From positions 1 through 64,000 of the forward strand of contig JBIOHP010000016.1 of assembly GCA_044449065.1 (NCBI GenBank): 64,000 bases of DNA, in the 5' to 3' direction. Below are positions 8,222-16,867 of the stretch, piece after piece; position 1 is the stretch's first letter, and each line of letters starts with the position of its first letter. This DNA comes from JBIOHP01 sp044449065 (GTDB lineage: Bacteria; Bacteroidota; Ignavibacteria; UBA10030; SZUA-254). A program made the translations under genes and the position numbers. The notes below the pieces were generated by a model. That model did no database searches, had not been told where the DNA came from, and was given only the letters and a program-made list of their open reading frames with translations.

Positions 8222-9556
8222 ATGGAACCTTTGAATATTCACATCAATAAAGAGTACGACCGGCGGCGATTTCTTTCGATGGTCGGCAAGGGAATGGGAT
8301 TGGCGACCTTATGCAGCGCTTCTCTCACAGCGTTCATGAATAATTTGAACGCGGCGACGAAACGAATCGAAAACCTTTCCCCCGAAGAAGCCGCTATGGA
8401 CGAGGATTATTGGTTCGAAATCCAGCAGGCGTTTTCTGTCACGCGTGGGATTACCAATCTCAATAACGGCGGCGTTTCGCCATCGCCAAGGATTGTTACC
8501 GAGGCATTAGTCAGATATATCTGGGAGAGCGAGGATGCAACTGCCTATACAATGTGGGCAATTTTAGAGCCGCAATCAGAAACCATCAGGGCAGGTCTTG
8601 CCGACGTTTTTGGAGTGGATAGGGAAGAGATCGCCATCACCAGGAATGCCTCTGAATCGCTTGAGATATTGTTAATGGGCATGGACTTGAAATCAGGCGA
8701 TGAAATACTCACCACGACTCAGGATTATCCCCGTATGTTAACCACGCTCCGGCAGCGGGAACTGCGCGAAGGGCTTTCTCTTAAATTGATTAAGGTTCCG
8801 ATTGCTCCAAAAAATATTGATGATATTGCCGAACAGTTTGAAAAAGGAATTACCCCTAAAACCCGTGTTATGCTCATTTCTCATGTTATCAATATAACAG
8901 GTCAGATCACTCCGGTTAAGGCAGTCTGCGATCTCGGAAGATCGAAGGGGATTGAAGTAATCGTTGATGGAGCGCATTCATTCGGGCATTTCGATTTCAA
9001 GCAGAAGGACCTCGGTTGCGATTATTATGGAACGAGTCTCCATAAATGGCTTTATGCTCCCAAGGGTACTGGGTTGTTGTATGTTAAGAAAGATAAAATT
9101 CCGAAGATCTGGAGTTTAATGGCGACAGAAAAAACTGAGGCGGCTGATATCCGGAAGTATGAAGAGATCGGCACCCATCCCGCCGCTCCGCGATTGGCTA
9201 TTGGCGAAGCGATTCTTTTCCATAATGGGATCGGTCCAAAACGAAAAGAGAACCGCCTCCGTTATCTCTCGCGCTACTGGATGAACCGGCTGAAAGATCT
9301 GCCCGGGGTAAAATTTCATACATCGTTCGATCCAAACCAATCGTGCGGCATCGGCAACGTGGAGATTGAGGGAATTGACCCCGGAGCAATCGGAACGTAC
9401 CTCATGGATAAACATAAAATATTTGTTACACCAATTATTCATGATGAATTTAAGGGTTTGCGGATTACTCCCAATGTCTATACAACACTGAAAGAGCTCG
9501 ATAGATTTTGTGATGTGATGGAAACCATCGCGCGGAAGGGATTACCGAAGGGATAA
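8222..9556 (+). CDS. Tat-exported class V aminotransferase-fold PLP enzyme
   Basis: A 444-residue fold-type I PLP enzyme similar to isopenicillin-N epimerase / cysteine-desulfurase-like proteins. PLP-binding features are Asp249 and His252 (VDGAHSFGH) and the Schiff-base lysine Lys275 in TSLHKWLYAPKG. The N-terminus has a twin-arginine signal, DRRRFLSMV (Arg14-16), followed by a hydrophobic stretch to about residue 40, so the folded, cofactor-loaded enzyme is likely exported. I chose the ATG at 8222 with AGAAGGG 9 bp upstream rather than the first in-frame ATG at 8144, whose extra residues would bury the Tat motif. The substrate cannot be told from sequence. It is monocistronic in appearance. 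Confidence 0.85.
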   Translation: MEPLNIHINKEYDRRRFLSMVGKGMGLATLCSASLTAFMNNLNAATKRIENLSPEEAAMDEDYWFEIQQAFSVTRGITNLNNGGVSPSPRIVTEALVRYIWESEDATAYTMWAILEPQSETIRAGLADVFGVDREEIAITRNASESLEILLMGMDLKSGDEILTTTQDYPRMLTTLRQRELREGLSLKLIKVPIAPKNIDDIAEQFEKGITPKTRVMLISHVINITGQITPVKAVCDLGRSKGIEVIVDGAHSFGHFDFKQKDLGCDYYGTSLHKWLYAPKGTGLLYVKKDKIPKIWSLMATEKTEAADIRKYEEIGTHPAAPRLAIGEAILFHNGIGPKRKENRLRYLSRYWMNRLKDLPGVKFHTSFDPNQSCGIGNVEIEGIDPGAIGTYLMDKHKIFVTPIIHDEFKGLRITPNVYTTLKELDRFCDVMETIARKGLPKG

Positions 9557-9721
9557 TTAATCTGACATAAAATTTACATTTAAGTGCTATACCTTCCTGA
9601 GATGTGAAGTAGAAGAAGAATGAAAAGTTCTAATTATGGGACAATTTGAGGCATTATTCTCATTATGAGATAAATATAACTTGAGCGGGAATTAAAACCG
9701 CTGATTTTATCCCATTTACAT

Positions 9722-10480
9722 ATGATTCCGTTGGCATATGTTTTGTACGATTCTAAATTGATGAATGACACTCAATTTGAATTGAACGAAACGAAGGCAA
9801 TGGAAATCTATTCCGTGCTGATTGTTGAAGATGAACCGACATTCAGCCGGTTAATGGAATTTATCCTGACAACTTCCCGAAGCATTCATTTCAACGTCAG
9901 GTGTGTCGATTCCGCCGAACAAGCCCTATCATTGTTTGAAGCATGCCATTCATTTGATGTAGTACTGCTGGATTATTTTCTCCCCGGAAAAAACGGTTAC
10001 GAATTTCTGACTGAGCTCAAACACTATCCTGTCGATCCGGGAGTGATTTGCGTGTCGATCAGCCAGGAATATAAAATCGCAGCGGATATGTTGAGGGCAG
10101 GCGCGGATGATTTTCTTTGCAAGGAAGAGCTTGATAAAAATCGCGTGCTTGAAAAAGCGATTACCACCGTTTTGCGAAGACGCGCATACGAGAAAAAAAT
10201 CGCCGACCTGGAAATTACCAACCACCGGTTAGACGCAATCGCAACTATTGTTCGAACAGTCCAGCACGAACTGAATAATCCGATGACAATTTTGAATTTA
10301 ATATCAAGCGCACTGCAGCATCCGATGGATCTTTCACCGGAAACGTTGGCTACGTACTCAATTGAAATCGCCCAGACTATCGAGCGCATGACCAACGTGT
10401 TGCAGAAACTAAATAATCTTGACGGTGAAGAATTGAATAGCGACGTGGCGGGTCCAAAAATTTATTCAATATCCGGATAG
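9722..10480 (+). CDS. Response regulator fused to orphan histidine-kinase DHp domain
   Basis: The N-terminal two-thirds is a receiver domain (about residues 30-152) with acidic pocket EDE, phosphoacceptor Asp84 (VLLDYFLPG) and Lys134. A coiled linker leads to a HisKA-like segment with the H-box QHELNNP (His182). No N, G1 or G2 boxes follow, so the ATP-binding catalytic domain is missing. The protein could be a phosphotransfer or dimerisation module for another kinase. The start is uncertain: ATGs at 9722, 9761 and 9800 are all in frame and none has a strong Shine-Dalgarno; Met27 (9800), just before the receiver, is attractive. Partner kinase unknown. Confidence 0.75.
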   Translation: MIPLAYVLYDSKLMNDTQFELNETKAMEIYSVLIVEDEPTFSRLMEFILTTSRSIHFNVRCVDSAEQALSLFEACHSFDVVLLDYFLPGKNGYEFLTELKHYPVDPGVICVSISQEYKIAADMLRAGADDFLCKEELDKNRVLEKAITTVLRRRAYEKKIADLEITNHRLDAIATIVRTVQHELNNPMTILNLISSALQHPMDLSPETLATYSIEIAQTIERMTNVLQKLNNLDGEELNSDVAGPKIYSISG

Positions 10481-10531
10481 AGAATTTTGAAATACATAGC
10501 ATAAACCTAAACAATAAGCTACTAAAATCAA

Positions 10532-10580
10532 TCGGCGGAATTCTGTGTTCCCAAGTTGCTTGACCCACAGAATCCGCCGA
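10532..10580 (+). terminator. Hairpin downstream of response regulator
   Basis: TCGGCGGA-ATTCTGTG (from 10532) pairs with CACAGAAT-CCGCCGA (to 10580) with one bulged base around a loop of about 17 nt. It follows the stop at 10480 by about 50 bp. No uridine tract follows, so it may be a Rho-type or mRNA-stabilising hairpin rather than a classic intrinsic terminator. Confidence 0.45.
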
Positions 10581-10610
10581 ATGGTATTTATATCCCCACT
10601 CCGAAAGTGT

Positions 10611-10655
10611 GAACCGTCATCGCGATCCCGACAGCTGTCGGGAGTAGCGATCTCC
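10611..10655. repeat. Dispersed REP-like palindrome, copy 2
   Basis: Near-identical to the element at 6286-6330. Here the arms are ATCGC/GCGAT and the core CCCGACAGCTGTCGGG is a perfect 16-bp palindrome. The arm changes relative to copy 1 are complementary to each other, which supports selection on structure. Confidence 0.75.
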
Positions 10656-10902
10656 TCACATCGATGCTTATCGAATTACATCGAATCTCCCATACTCGGT
10701 AACGTGAAGTATTAATCCATTCTACCTCCGGCTGAATTAAGTTTTAATCGTTTTATCCCAACACCTGATTCTTGCCCCGGTGACTCATTCCCTGAAGGAA
10801 AAACCGTTATTCTGAATTTGTATCCGCGTTTGAATATGAGCGGTTTTCTTCCTACCTTTTTTATACCATAAATATCATGTCAAAAACAAAAGAGCAATTC
10901 TC

Positions 10903-11955
10903 ATGAATATATTGAAGAGATTAACGAAGCCCTGGAAAATAATATTTTCGCTAGAATTAGCTTTCATAATAACGGTGTTCATGATAGCTATATCAATTCA
11001 TGTCCATGCTCAGAATGGTGCTAATCACCGGACACGGATAGTAATCCACGGAGGTGCCGGAACGATCCTCAAGAACAATATGACGCCGGAGAGAGAAAAA
11101 GAGTATATCGATAAAATTACAGAAGTTCTTCTTGCGGGAGATTCCGTGCTTCAACACGGCGGATCAAGTCTGGATGCCGTAGAAACCACAATCCGTATGA
11201 TGGAGGATTCTCCTCTTTTTAACGCTGGAAAAGGGGCGGTGTTTACGCATGACGGCACAAACGAGCTCGATGCTTCCATTATGGATGGGGATTCATTGAA
11301 AGCCGGGGCGGTGGCATCGGTCAAACATATTAAAAACCCTATAAGTCTCGCTCGGATGGTGATGGAAAAATCGCCGCATGTCATGATGGTAGGAGATGGG
11401 GCGGAAAAATTCGCAACGGAAAACGGAATGCAATTGGTCGATCAAAAATACTTTTATACAAAACGCAGGTGGGATGAACTTCAAAAAACGCTGAATTCCA
11501 AAGACACCTCCAAGCCGTATACCGATACGACGGAACGGAAACATGGAACAGTAGGATGCGTCGCGCTGGATAAAGATGGTAATCTTGCCGCCGGAACATC
11601 CACCGGTGGGATGACCAACAAGATGTACGGGCGTGTGGGAGATTCTCCCATCATCGGCGCCGGCACCTATGCAAATAATAAAACTTGCGCAGTTTCTTCG
11701 ACCGGCTGGGGAGAGTATTTCATCCGATCTGTCGTTGCGTATGATATTTCCGCCTTAATGGAATATAAAGGATTGAGCGTGAGCGACGCGGCGAACACTG
11801 TCATAATGGATAAATTAACAAAAGCCGGCGGCACAGGCGGAGTAATTGCTCTTGATAGAAACGGGAACATCGCCATGCCTTTCAATACTGCCGGAATGTA
11901 TCGCGCGTATATTGATGAAAATGGAAAGCCGGTTGTCAAAATATATAAGGACTAA
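10903..11955 (+). CDS. iaaA: Isoaspartyl peptidase / type III L-asparaginase (T2 family)
   Basis: A 350-residue Ntn-hydrolase that should cleave isoaspartyl dipeptides and L-asparagine after autoproteolysis into alpha and beta chains. The N-terminal block RIVIHGGAGT is typical, and the predicted cleavage site and nucleophile is Thr216 in RKHGTVGCVALD, followed by the conserved STGGMTNKMYGRVGDSPIIG. An N-terminal hydrophobic segment (about residues 13-31, ending near HVHAQ) is a likely signal peptide, so the enzyme is probably periplasmic. Length matches the family plus a leader. It stands alone, 54 bp ahead of the radical SAM gene on the same strand, so weak co-transcription is possible. Confidence 0.9.
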   Translation: MNILKRLTKPWKIIFSLELAFIITVFMIAISIHVHAQNGANHRTRIVIHGGAGTILKNNMTPEREKEYIDKITEVLLAGDSVLQHGGSSLDAVETTIRMMEDSPLFNAGKGAVFTHDGTNELDASIMDGDSLKAGAVASVKHIKNPISLARMVMEKSPHVMMVGDGAEKFATENGMQLVDQKYFYTKRRWDELQKTLNSKDTSKPYTDTTERKHGTVGCVALDKDGNLAAGTSTGGMTNKMYGRVGDSPIIGAGTYANNKTCAVSSTGWGEYFIRSVVAYDISALMEYKGLSVSDAANTVIMDKLTKAGGTGGVIALDRNGNIAMPFNTAGMYRAYIDENGKPVVKIYKD

Positions 11956-12009
11956 ATAATCATTTTGAAACGTTCAACAATTTCATTGTATCCTTAAATT
12001 CAACACATA

Positions 12010-13257
12010 ATGGAACCTGCGATCTTAAACGCTGCAGAGATGTATAGACTTCCGTGGACGTTGTCCGATAATGCCATTTCCTGGCTGGAACCCACATCGG
12101 CGTGCAATCTTGCCTGCGACGGATGTTACCGTGAAAATATTCCCCGAAGCCATAAATCCTTAAGCGTTATTCAGGATGAAATTAATACTTTTGTTCGTTT
12201 ACGGAAATGCGATGGTATTTCCATCGCGGGGGGAGAACCGCTTCTTCATCCGGATATTTTCGAGATTGTGCGAAGAATCTCTGCTGCAGGGATTAAACCT
12301 ATCCTCAATACCAATGGTCTTGCGCTGACAAAAGAAATGCTGCTGGAGCTGAAGAAAGCAGGGGCAACAGGATTCACATTTCATATCGATAGCAAACAGG
12401 GAAGACCCAGTTGGAAGAATAAAACAGAAATTGAATTAAACGATCTCAGGCAAATGTACGCGGAGATGCTTGCGGATGCAGGCGGATTATCATGCTCTTT
12501 CAATTCAACTGTGTATGAAGATACCGCGTGTTATGTGCCCGACATGCTTGAGTGGGCAGCAAAAAATATTAATATTGTCCATGTGATCGTGTTTATTCTG
12601 TACCGTGCCGCAGTGCCCCAGATACCGTTCGATTGGTATGCCAATGGGAAAAAAGTGGATATGGGAATTCTTCCCTACAGCGAAGACAGTCCCCGCCGGA
12701 TAGATATGAAATCAACAGACCTGGTGCAGCTAATACGGAAGCGATTTCCCGGATTCAAACCGAGCGCTTATCTCAATGGCACCCAGCAGGCGGATTCCTA
12801 CAAATGGCTGCTCAGCGGCAGAATAGGCAGCGGAGAAGAAATTTACGGATATGTTGGACCAAAATTTATAGAATTGATGCAGACGTCTCATCACCTATTT
12901 AAAGGACGCTGGCTCGCCTATGCCAACCCATCGGAAGTTGCGATGGGGAGAACCATGCTGTTATTTTCAGCCATCGATTCGCGTCTGCGGCGTATTGCAG
13001 CGCGATATTTTTCGGATCTGATGTTCAATCCCTCGCTCATCTTTAAGAAATTGCATTTCCAATCGGTGATGATTATACAACCGGTTGATTTTCTTGAAAA
13101 CGGCGCGCAGAATATGTGCGATGGTTGTCCTGATATCACCGTATACAATGGCGAGTTAGTTTGGTCATGCCGGCTTGAAGAACTGAAAAAGTTCGGTTGT
13201 TGGGTGCAGACGTATCCCAAAGAACAAAACAAAGATTCTTCCAAAAATTCCGGCTGA
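12010..13257 (+). CDS. Radical SAM protein with extra C-terminal cysteine cluster
   Basis: A 415-residue radical S-adenosylmethionine enzyme. The [4Fe-4S] motif CxxxCxxC is Cys32/Cys36/Cys39 (CNLACDGC), and the SAM-binding GGEP is at about 74-77. Near the C-terminus Cys370, Cys373, Cys387 and Cys397 could ligate an auxiliary cluster, as in SPASM/twitch-type proteins. The first gene of an apparent three-gene run with a fucose-isomerase-like protein and an FGGY kinase (gaps of 73 and 48 bp), so it may act on a sugar or on a metabolite in the same pathway. Substrate unknown. The start lacks a clear Shine-Dalgarno; an ATG ten codons later is an alternative. Confidence 0.85.
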   Translation: MEPAILNAAEMYRLPWTLSDNAISWLEPTSACNLACDGCYRENIPRSHKSLSVIQDEINTFVRLRKCDGISIAGGEPLLHPDIFEIVRRISAAGIKPILNTNGLALTKEMLLELKKAGATGFTFHIDSKQGRPSWKNKTEIELNDLRQMYAEMLADAGGLSCSFNSTVYEDTACYVPDMLEWAAKNINIVHVIVFILYRAAVPQIPFDWYANGKKVDMGILPYSEDSPRRIDMKSTDLVQLIRKRFPGFKPSAYLNGTQQADSYKWLLSGRIGSGEEIYGYVGPKFIELMQTSHHLFKGRWLAYANPSEVAMGRTMLLFSAIDSRLRRIAARYFSDLMFNPSLIFKKLHFQSVMIIQPVDFLENGAQNMCDGCPDITVYNGELVWSCRLEELKKFGCWVQTYPKEQNKDSSKNSG

Positions 13258-13330
13258 TGGTAGAACTTGGAATTCAAAACTAATATTCTGTGCATGGAAA
13301 TCATTTTATTCTCCCGAAAGGACAATTAAA

Positions 13331-14959
13331 ATGTTACAGCCAATTTATCTTGTCGCAAGCGGCGATATGCGACCTGCTGCCAACCAAGAATGCGAACCCG
13401 CCCAAGCTGCAATGGAAAAACGCATCGTTTTCGCAATTGAAGGATTGGGAGGAACCGTTAAACGCGCTCATCCATATGACCCCGTCAAGAAACATGGTTT
13501 TATCGATAGCCAGCATTACGGGATAGATGTGTTCCACTCTATCCCACCGAATAATCCCGTGATTGTTGCTGAAGCGGTTTGGCAATACAGTCATCACGTC
13601 CTGGCGGGATTACTTTGGCACAAGGGCCCGATACTCACTATCGCAAACTGGAGCGGTGAGTGGCCCGGTTTAGTGGGATTGTTGAATCTCAATGCCTGCA
13701 TGGCAAAAGCCGGCTTGAGATATAGCTCGTTATGGAGCGAGGATTTCACTGATAAATTTTTTCTCGGGGGTTTGAAGCATTGGTTGAAAACGGAGAGTGT
13801 CACTCATAAAACCACGCATACGGTTCCCTACAGCTTGATAAAAATAAACGATAAAGATAGACGACACGGCAGGAGGTTCGCCAATCAATTCGTTCAAAGA
13901 AAAGCAATTCTCGGTGTGTTCGACGAGGGGTGCATGGGAATGTACAACGCGATCATCCCCGATGAATACTTGCACGGTATTGGGATTTTTAAAGAACGAT
14001 TAAGCCAATCCACGCTCTATGCAAAAATGTTGACCGTAAAAGATGATGAGGCACGCGGCGTTTATAAATGGCTGGCAGCGAAGGGGATGAAATTCAATCT
14101 CGGGAAGGATGAAGCAACTGAATTAACTGAACATCAAGTCTTAGAACAATGCAAAATGTATATTGCCGCCGTGCGGTTAGCTGATGAGTTTGACTGTGAT
14201 GCAATCGGTATTCAATATCAACAGGGATTGAAAGACCTTACGCCGGCTTCCGATCTTGCGGAAGGATTATTGAATAATGTTGATAGACCTTCCGTCTATC
14301 ACGAAACATCAGGGAAGGAATTATTCAAGGGTGAAGCGATTCCGCATTTCAACGAAGTGGATGAATGCGCGGGGGTAGATTCTCTAATTACTTATCGAAT
14401 ATGGAAAGAGTTGGGTTTCTCACCCGAAAATACCCTCCACGATCTGCGATGGGGCAGATGGTATAAAGGCGATGGGATCGACGATTTTGTGTGGGTGTTG
14501 GAAATATCCGGTGCCGCTCCGCCTGCTCACTTCATTGATGGTTATCGCGGCGCAACGAGCGAGCGTCAACCGCCGATGTATTTCAGATTGGGCGGAGGGA
14601 CGATCAAAGGAATCAGCAAACCAGGCTACGTGGTTTGGAGTCGCATATTTATTGAACGCGGACTGATGTATTATGACACGGGAATCGGGGAGGTAGTTCA
14701 ACTACCTGAGAAAGAAACCGAAGAGCGCTGGCGTCTTACCACTCCCCAATGGCCTATCATGCATTTAGTCCTCAGAGGCATAACTCGCGATGAAATGATG
14801 GCACGACATATGTCGAACCATATCCAGGTTGTCTATGCTCCTGATTTTGCCTCAGCTAAACGGGGTATGCAAGTGAAAGCCACAACAATGCACTCGTTGG
14901 GTTTTATTGTCAATTACGCAGGAGATTTTTGGACTGATGACTTCCCGGGAAAACAATGA
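13331..14959 (+). CDS. L-fucose isomerase-like sugar isomerase
   Basis: A 542-residue protein resembling the L-fucose/L-arabinose isomerase superfamily in its N-terminal Rossmann-like part (YLVASGDMRP, VIVAEAVWQYSHHVLAGL, ILTIANWSGEWPGLVGLLN). Such enzymes interconvert aldoses and ketoses using a divalent metal. AAAGGA 9 bp upstream supports the ATG at 13331. The FGGY pentulose kinase directly downstream (48 bp) would phosphorylate the ketose product, so the pair looks like a catabolic route for a pentose or deoxy-sugar. The exact sugar cannot be told, and the metal ligands were not assigned with confidence. Confidence 0.75.
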   Translation: MLQPIYLVASGDMRPAANQECEPAQAAMEKRIVFAIEGLGGTVKRAHPYDPVKKHGFIDSQHYGIDVFHSIPPNNPVIVAEAVWQYSHHVLAGLLWHKGPILTIANWSGEWPGLVGLLNLNACMAKAGLRYSSLWSEDFTDKFFLGGLKHWLKTESVTHKTTHTVPYSLIKINDKDRRHGRRFANQFVQRKAILGVFDEGCMGMYNAIIPDEYLHGIGIFKERLSQSTLYAKMLTVKDDEARGVYKWLAAKGMKFNLGKDEATELTEHQVLEQCKMYIAAVRLADEFDCDAIGIQYQQGLKDLTPASDLAEGLLNNVDRPSVYHETSGKELFKGEAIPHFNEVDECAGVDSLITYRIWKELGFSPENTLHDLRWGRWYKGDGIDDFVWVLEISGAAPPAHFIDGYRGATSERQPPMYFRLGGGTIKGISKPGYVVWSRIFIERGLMYYDTGIGEVVQLPEKETEERWRLTTPQWPIMHLVLRGITRDEMMARHMSNHIQVVYAPDFASAKRGMQVKATTMHSLGFIVNYAGDFWTDDFPGKQ

Positions 14960-15007
14960 ATTTTACTTTCGATTTTCAGCGGATTAATCTTTTGAAAATA
15001 AATACTC

Positions 15008-16660
15008 ATGGTAAAAAGAGGGGCTAACCCAAGAAACGATAAGTATCTCATCGGGGTCGACGTTGGTACGGGGAGTGTACGTACCGGCATATTCAATGTT
15101 CACGGTAAATTATTCGCTCGCGCTGTCCAGGAGATCGGTATTTGGCAGCCGGAAGAACATTTTGTTGAACAATCTTCAGAGGATATCTGGTCTGCTGTAT
15201 CCAAAACTATCCGGGGTATAATTAAAGAAACTGCCATCAATCCCAAATTGGTAGCAGGCATTGCTTTTGATGCAACTTGCTCTCTCGTTGCCTTGATTGG
15301 TCAAGATCGTCCAATCACTATTTCTCCAACCGGAAATCCTCAACGGAATGTTATAGTATGGATGGATCATAGAGCGATCCGTCAAGCAGAACGAATCAAC
15401 GCCACGAAACATCCGGTATTGAAATATGTTGGAGGGAAAATATCGCCGGAGATGGAATTACCGAAACTGCTCTGGTTGAAAGAGAATATTCCCATGACGT
15501 GGAAACATGCTGCTCGTTTTCTTGATCTTGCTGATTATCTCTCCTATCGATCCACGGGAGTCGATGTCCGCAGTCTCTGCACAACAGTTTGTAAATGGAC
15601 CTATCTTGGAAAGGAAGATAAATGGGATTCTTCGATTTTTAAAAAACTTGGTTTGGAAGAACTACTTACAGAAAATAAAATCGGCGGCAAAATACTCCCC
15701 GTTGGACAACACATTGGCACGCTAACTGATAAAGCCGCTGCAGATTTTGGTTTATCAACGCAAACAAAAGTCGCCGTAGGGATTATCGATGCGCATGCAG
15801 GCGGACTTGGAGTAATGGGGATGGGTTTCCAAAATATTCCCGAACCAAATAAATTTGAAAGTATTCTCGCCCTTATCGGAGGAACATCTTCGTGTCACAT
15901 GGCAGTCTCGCGTAACCCAAAATTCATTCCCGGTATCTGGGGACCGTACTACAGCGCAATGATTCCCGGAATGTGGCTTACCGAGGGCGGTCAAACCGCA
16001 ACCGGTTCCCTTATCGATTTTATCATCCGGAATTCCGGACAGTTTGAGAGGGTCTCTCGAGAAGCTCAAGCAACTCGAATAACGATTTATGCGTATTTGA
16101 ATAACATCATATCAAAACTGAAGAAACGGGGACATGTCGGTCCGGAGTTGGTAAAGGGAATAAACATTCTCCCGTATTTTTTAGGAAATCGATCTCCTCA
16201 TGCCGATCCCGCATTACGGGGCATGATCAGCGGATTAACTCTTGATGAAAGTGTCGAATCTCTTGCGAAATTATATTATGCTACGATCCAGTCAATCGCA
16301 TACGGCACCCGTCAAATAATCGAGGTGATGAATGATCACGGTTATGATATCCGCCGAATTCATGCATGCGGCGGCGGAACGAAAAATCCCTTGTGGCTTC
16401 AGGAACATGCCGATATAACCGGATGTGAAATTGTATTACCCAAAGAGCCCGAAGCAGTCATGCTCGGCTCAGCGATGCTCGCTGCTGTCGGGGCATGCGT
16501 GTATAAGACCGTTCCCGAGGCAGTTATAATGATGAGCGCGGTTGGGGAACGATACAAGCCGATTAAAAAGTTTGCAGGATATCATAAAGCGAAATATGAT
16601 GTTTTTCGCATGATGTACAAAGACTTTATAAAATATGAGGATTTGTTGGAGAAATTCTAA
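15008..16660 (+). CDS. FGGY-family pentulose kinase
   Basis: A 550-residue FGGY carbohydrate kinase, similar to the ribulokinase/pentulose-kinase branch. The N-terminal ATPase motif is VDVGTGSVRTGIFN; the family-typical DATCSLV and WMDHRA blocks follow; the C-terminal ATP-binding segment is ACGGGTKNPLWLQEHADITG. It should phosphorylate a ketopentose or pentitol in the cytoplasm. Length matches the family. It is the last gene of the radical SAM / isomerase / kinase run. D-ribulose, L-ribulose and xylulose substrates all remain possible. Confidence 0.88.
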   Translation: MVKRGANPRNDKYLIGVDVGTGSVRTGIFNVHGKLFARAVQEIGIWQPEEHFVEQSSEDIWSAVSKTIRGIIKETAINPKLVAGIAFDATCSLVALIGQDRPITISPTGNPQRNVIVWMDHRAIRQAERINATKHPVLKYVGGKISPEMELPKLLWLKENIPMTWKHAARFLDLADYLSYRSTGVDVRSLCTTVCKWTYLGKEDKWDSSIFKKLGLEELLTENKIGGKILPVGQHIGTLTDKAAADFGLSTQTKVAVGIIDAHAGGLGVMGMGFQNIPEPNKFESILALIGGTSSCHMAVSRNPKFIPGIWGPYYSAMIPGMWLTEGGQTATGSLIDFIIRNSGQFERVSREAQATRITIYAYLNNIISKLKKRGHVGPELVKGINILPYFLGNRSPHADPALRGMISGLTLDESVESLAKLYYATIQSIAYGTRQIIEVMNDHGYDIRRIHACGGGTKNPLWLQEHADITGCEIVLPKEPEAVMLGSAMLAAVGACVYKTVPEAVIMMSAVGERYKPIKKFAGYHKAKYDVFRMMYKDFIKYEDLLEKF

Positions 16661-16867
16661 CGAAGAAAATAAGTATATTATTTAATTGACAATCGAAATC
16701 GTTTAGATTGAACAATAAACGAATGAAGGACAGCGCTAAAGAATCAATTTTGATTAACGTTTTATTGTGATGCGATCGAAATTTAGACTAACATTGGATT
16801 TGTTGGAATATTTTCAAACTTTCACACATTTTATGCGCTTGGATATTCATTTAGCATTCTGCATTCT

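Larger units (their letters stand above)
10481..10902. other. Gene-free spacer
   Basis: This 422-bp interval contains the post-regulator hairpin and the second copy of the REP-like palindrome, and presumably the promoter of the isoaspartyl peptidase gene. I see no credible small ORF. Confidence 0.6.
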
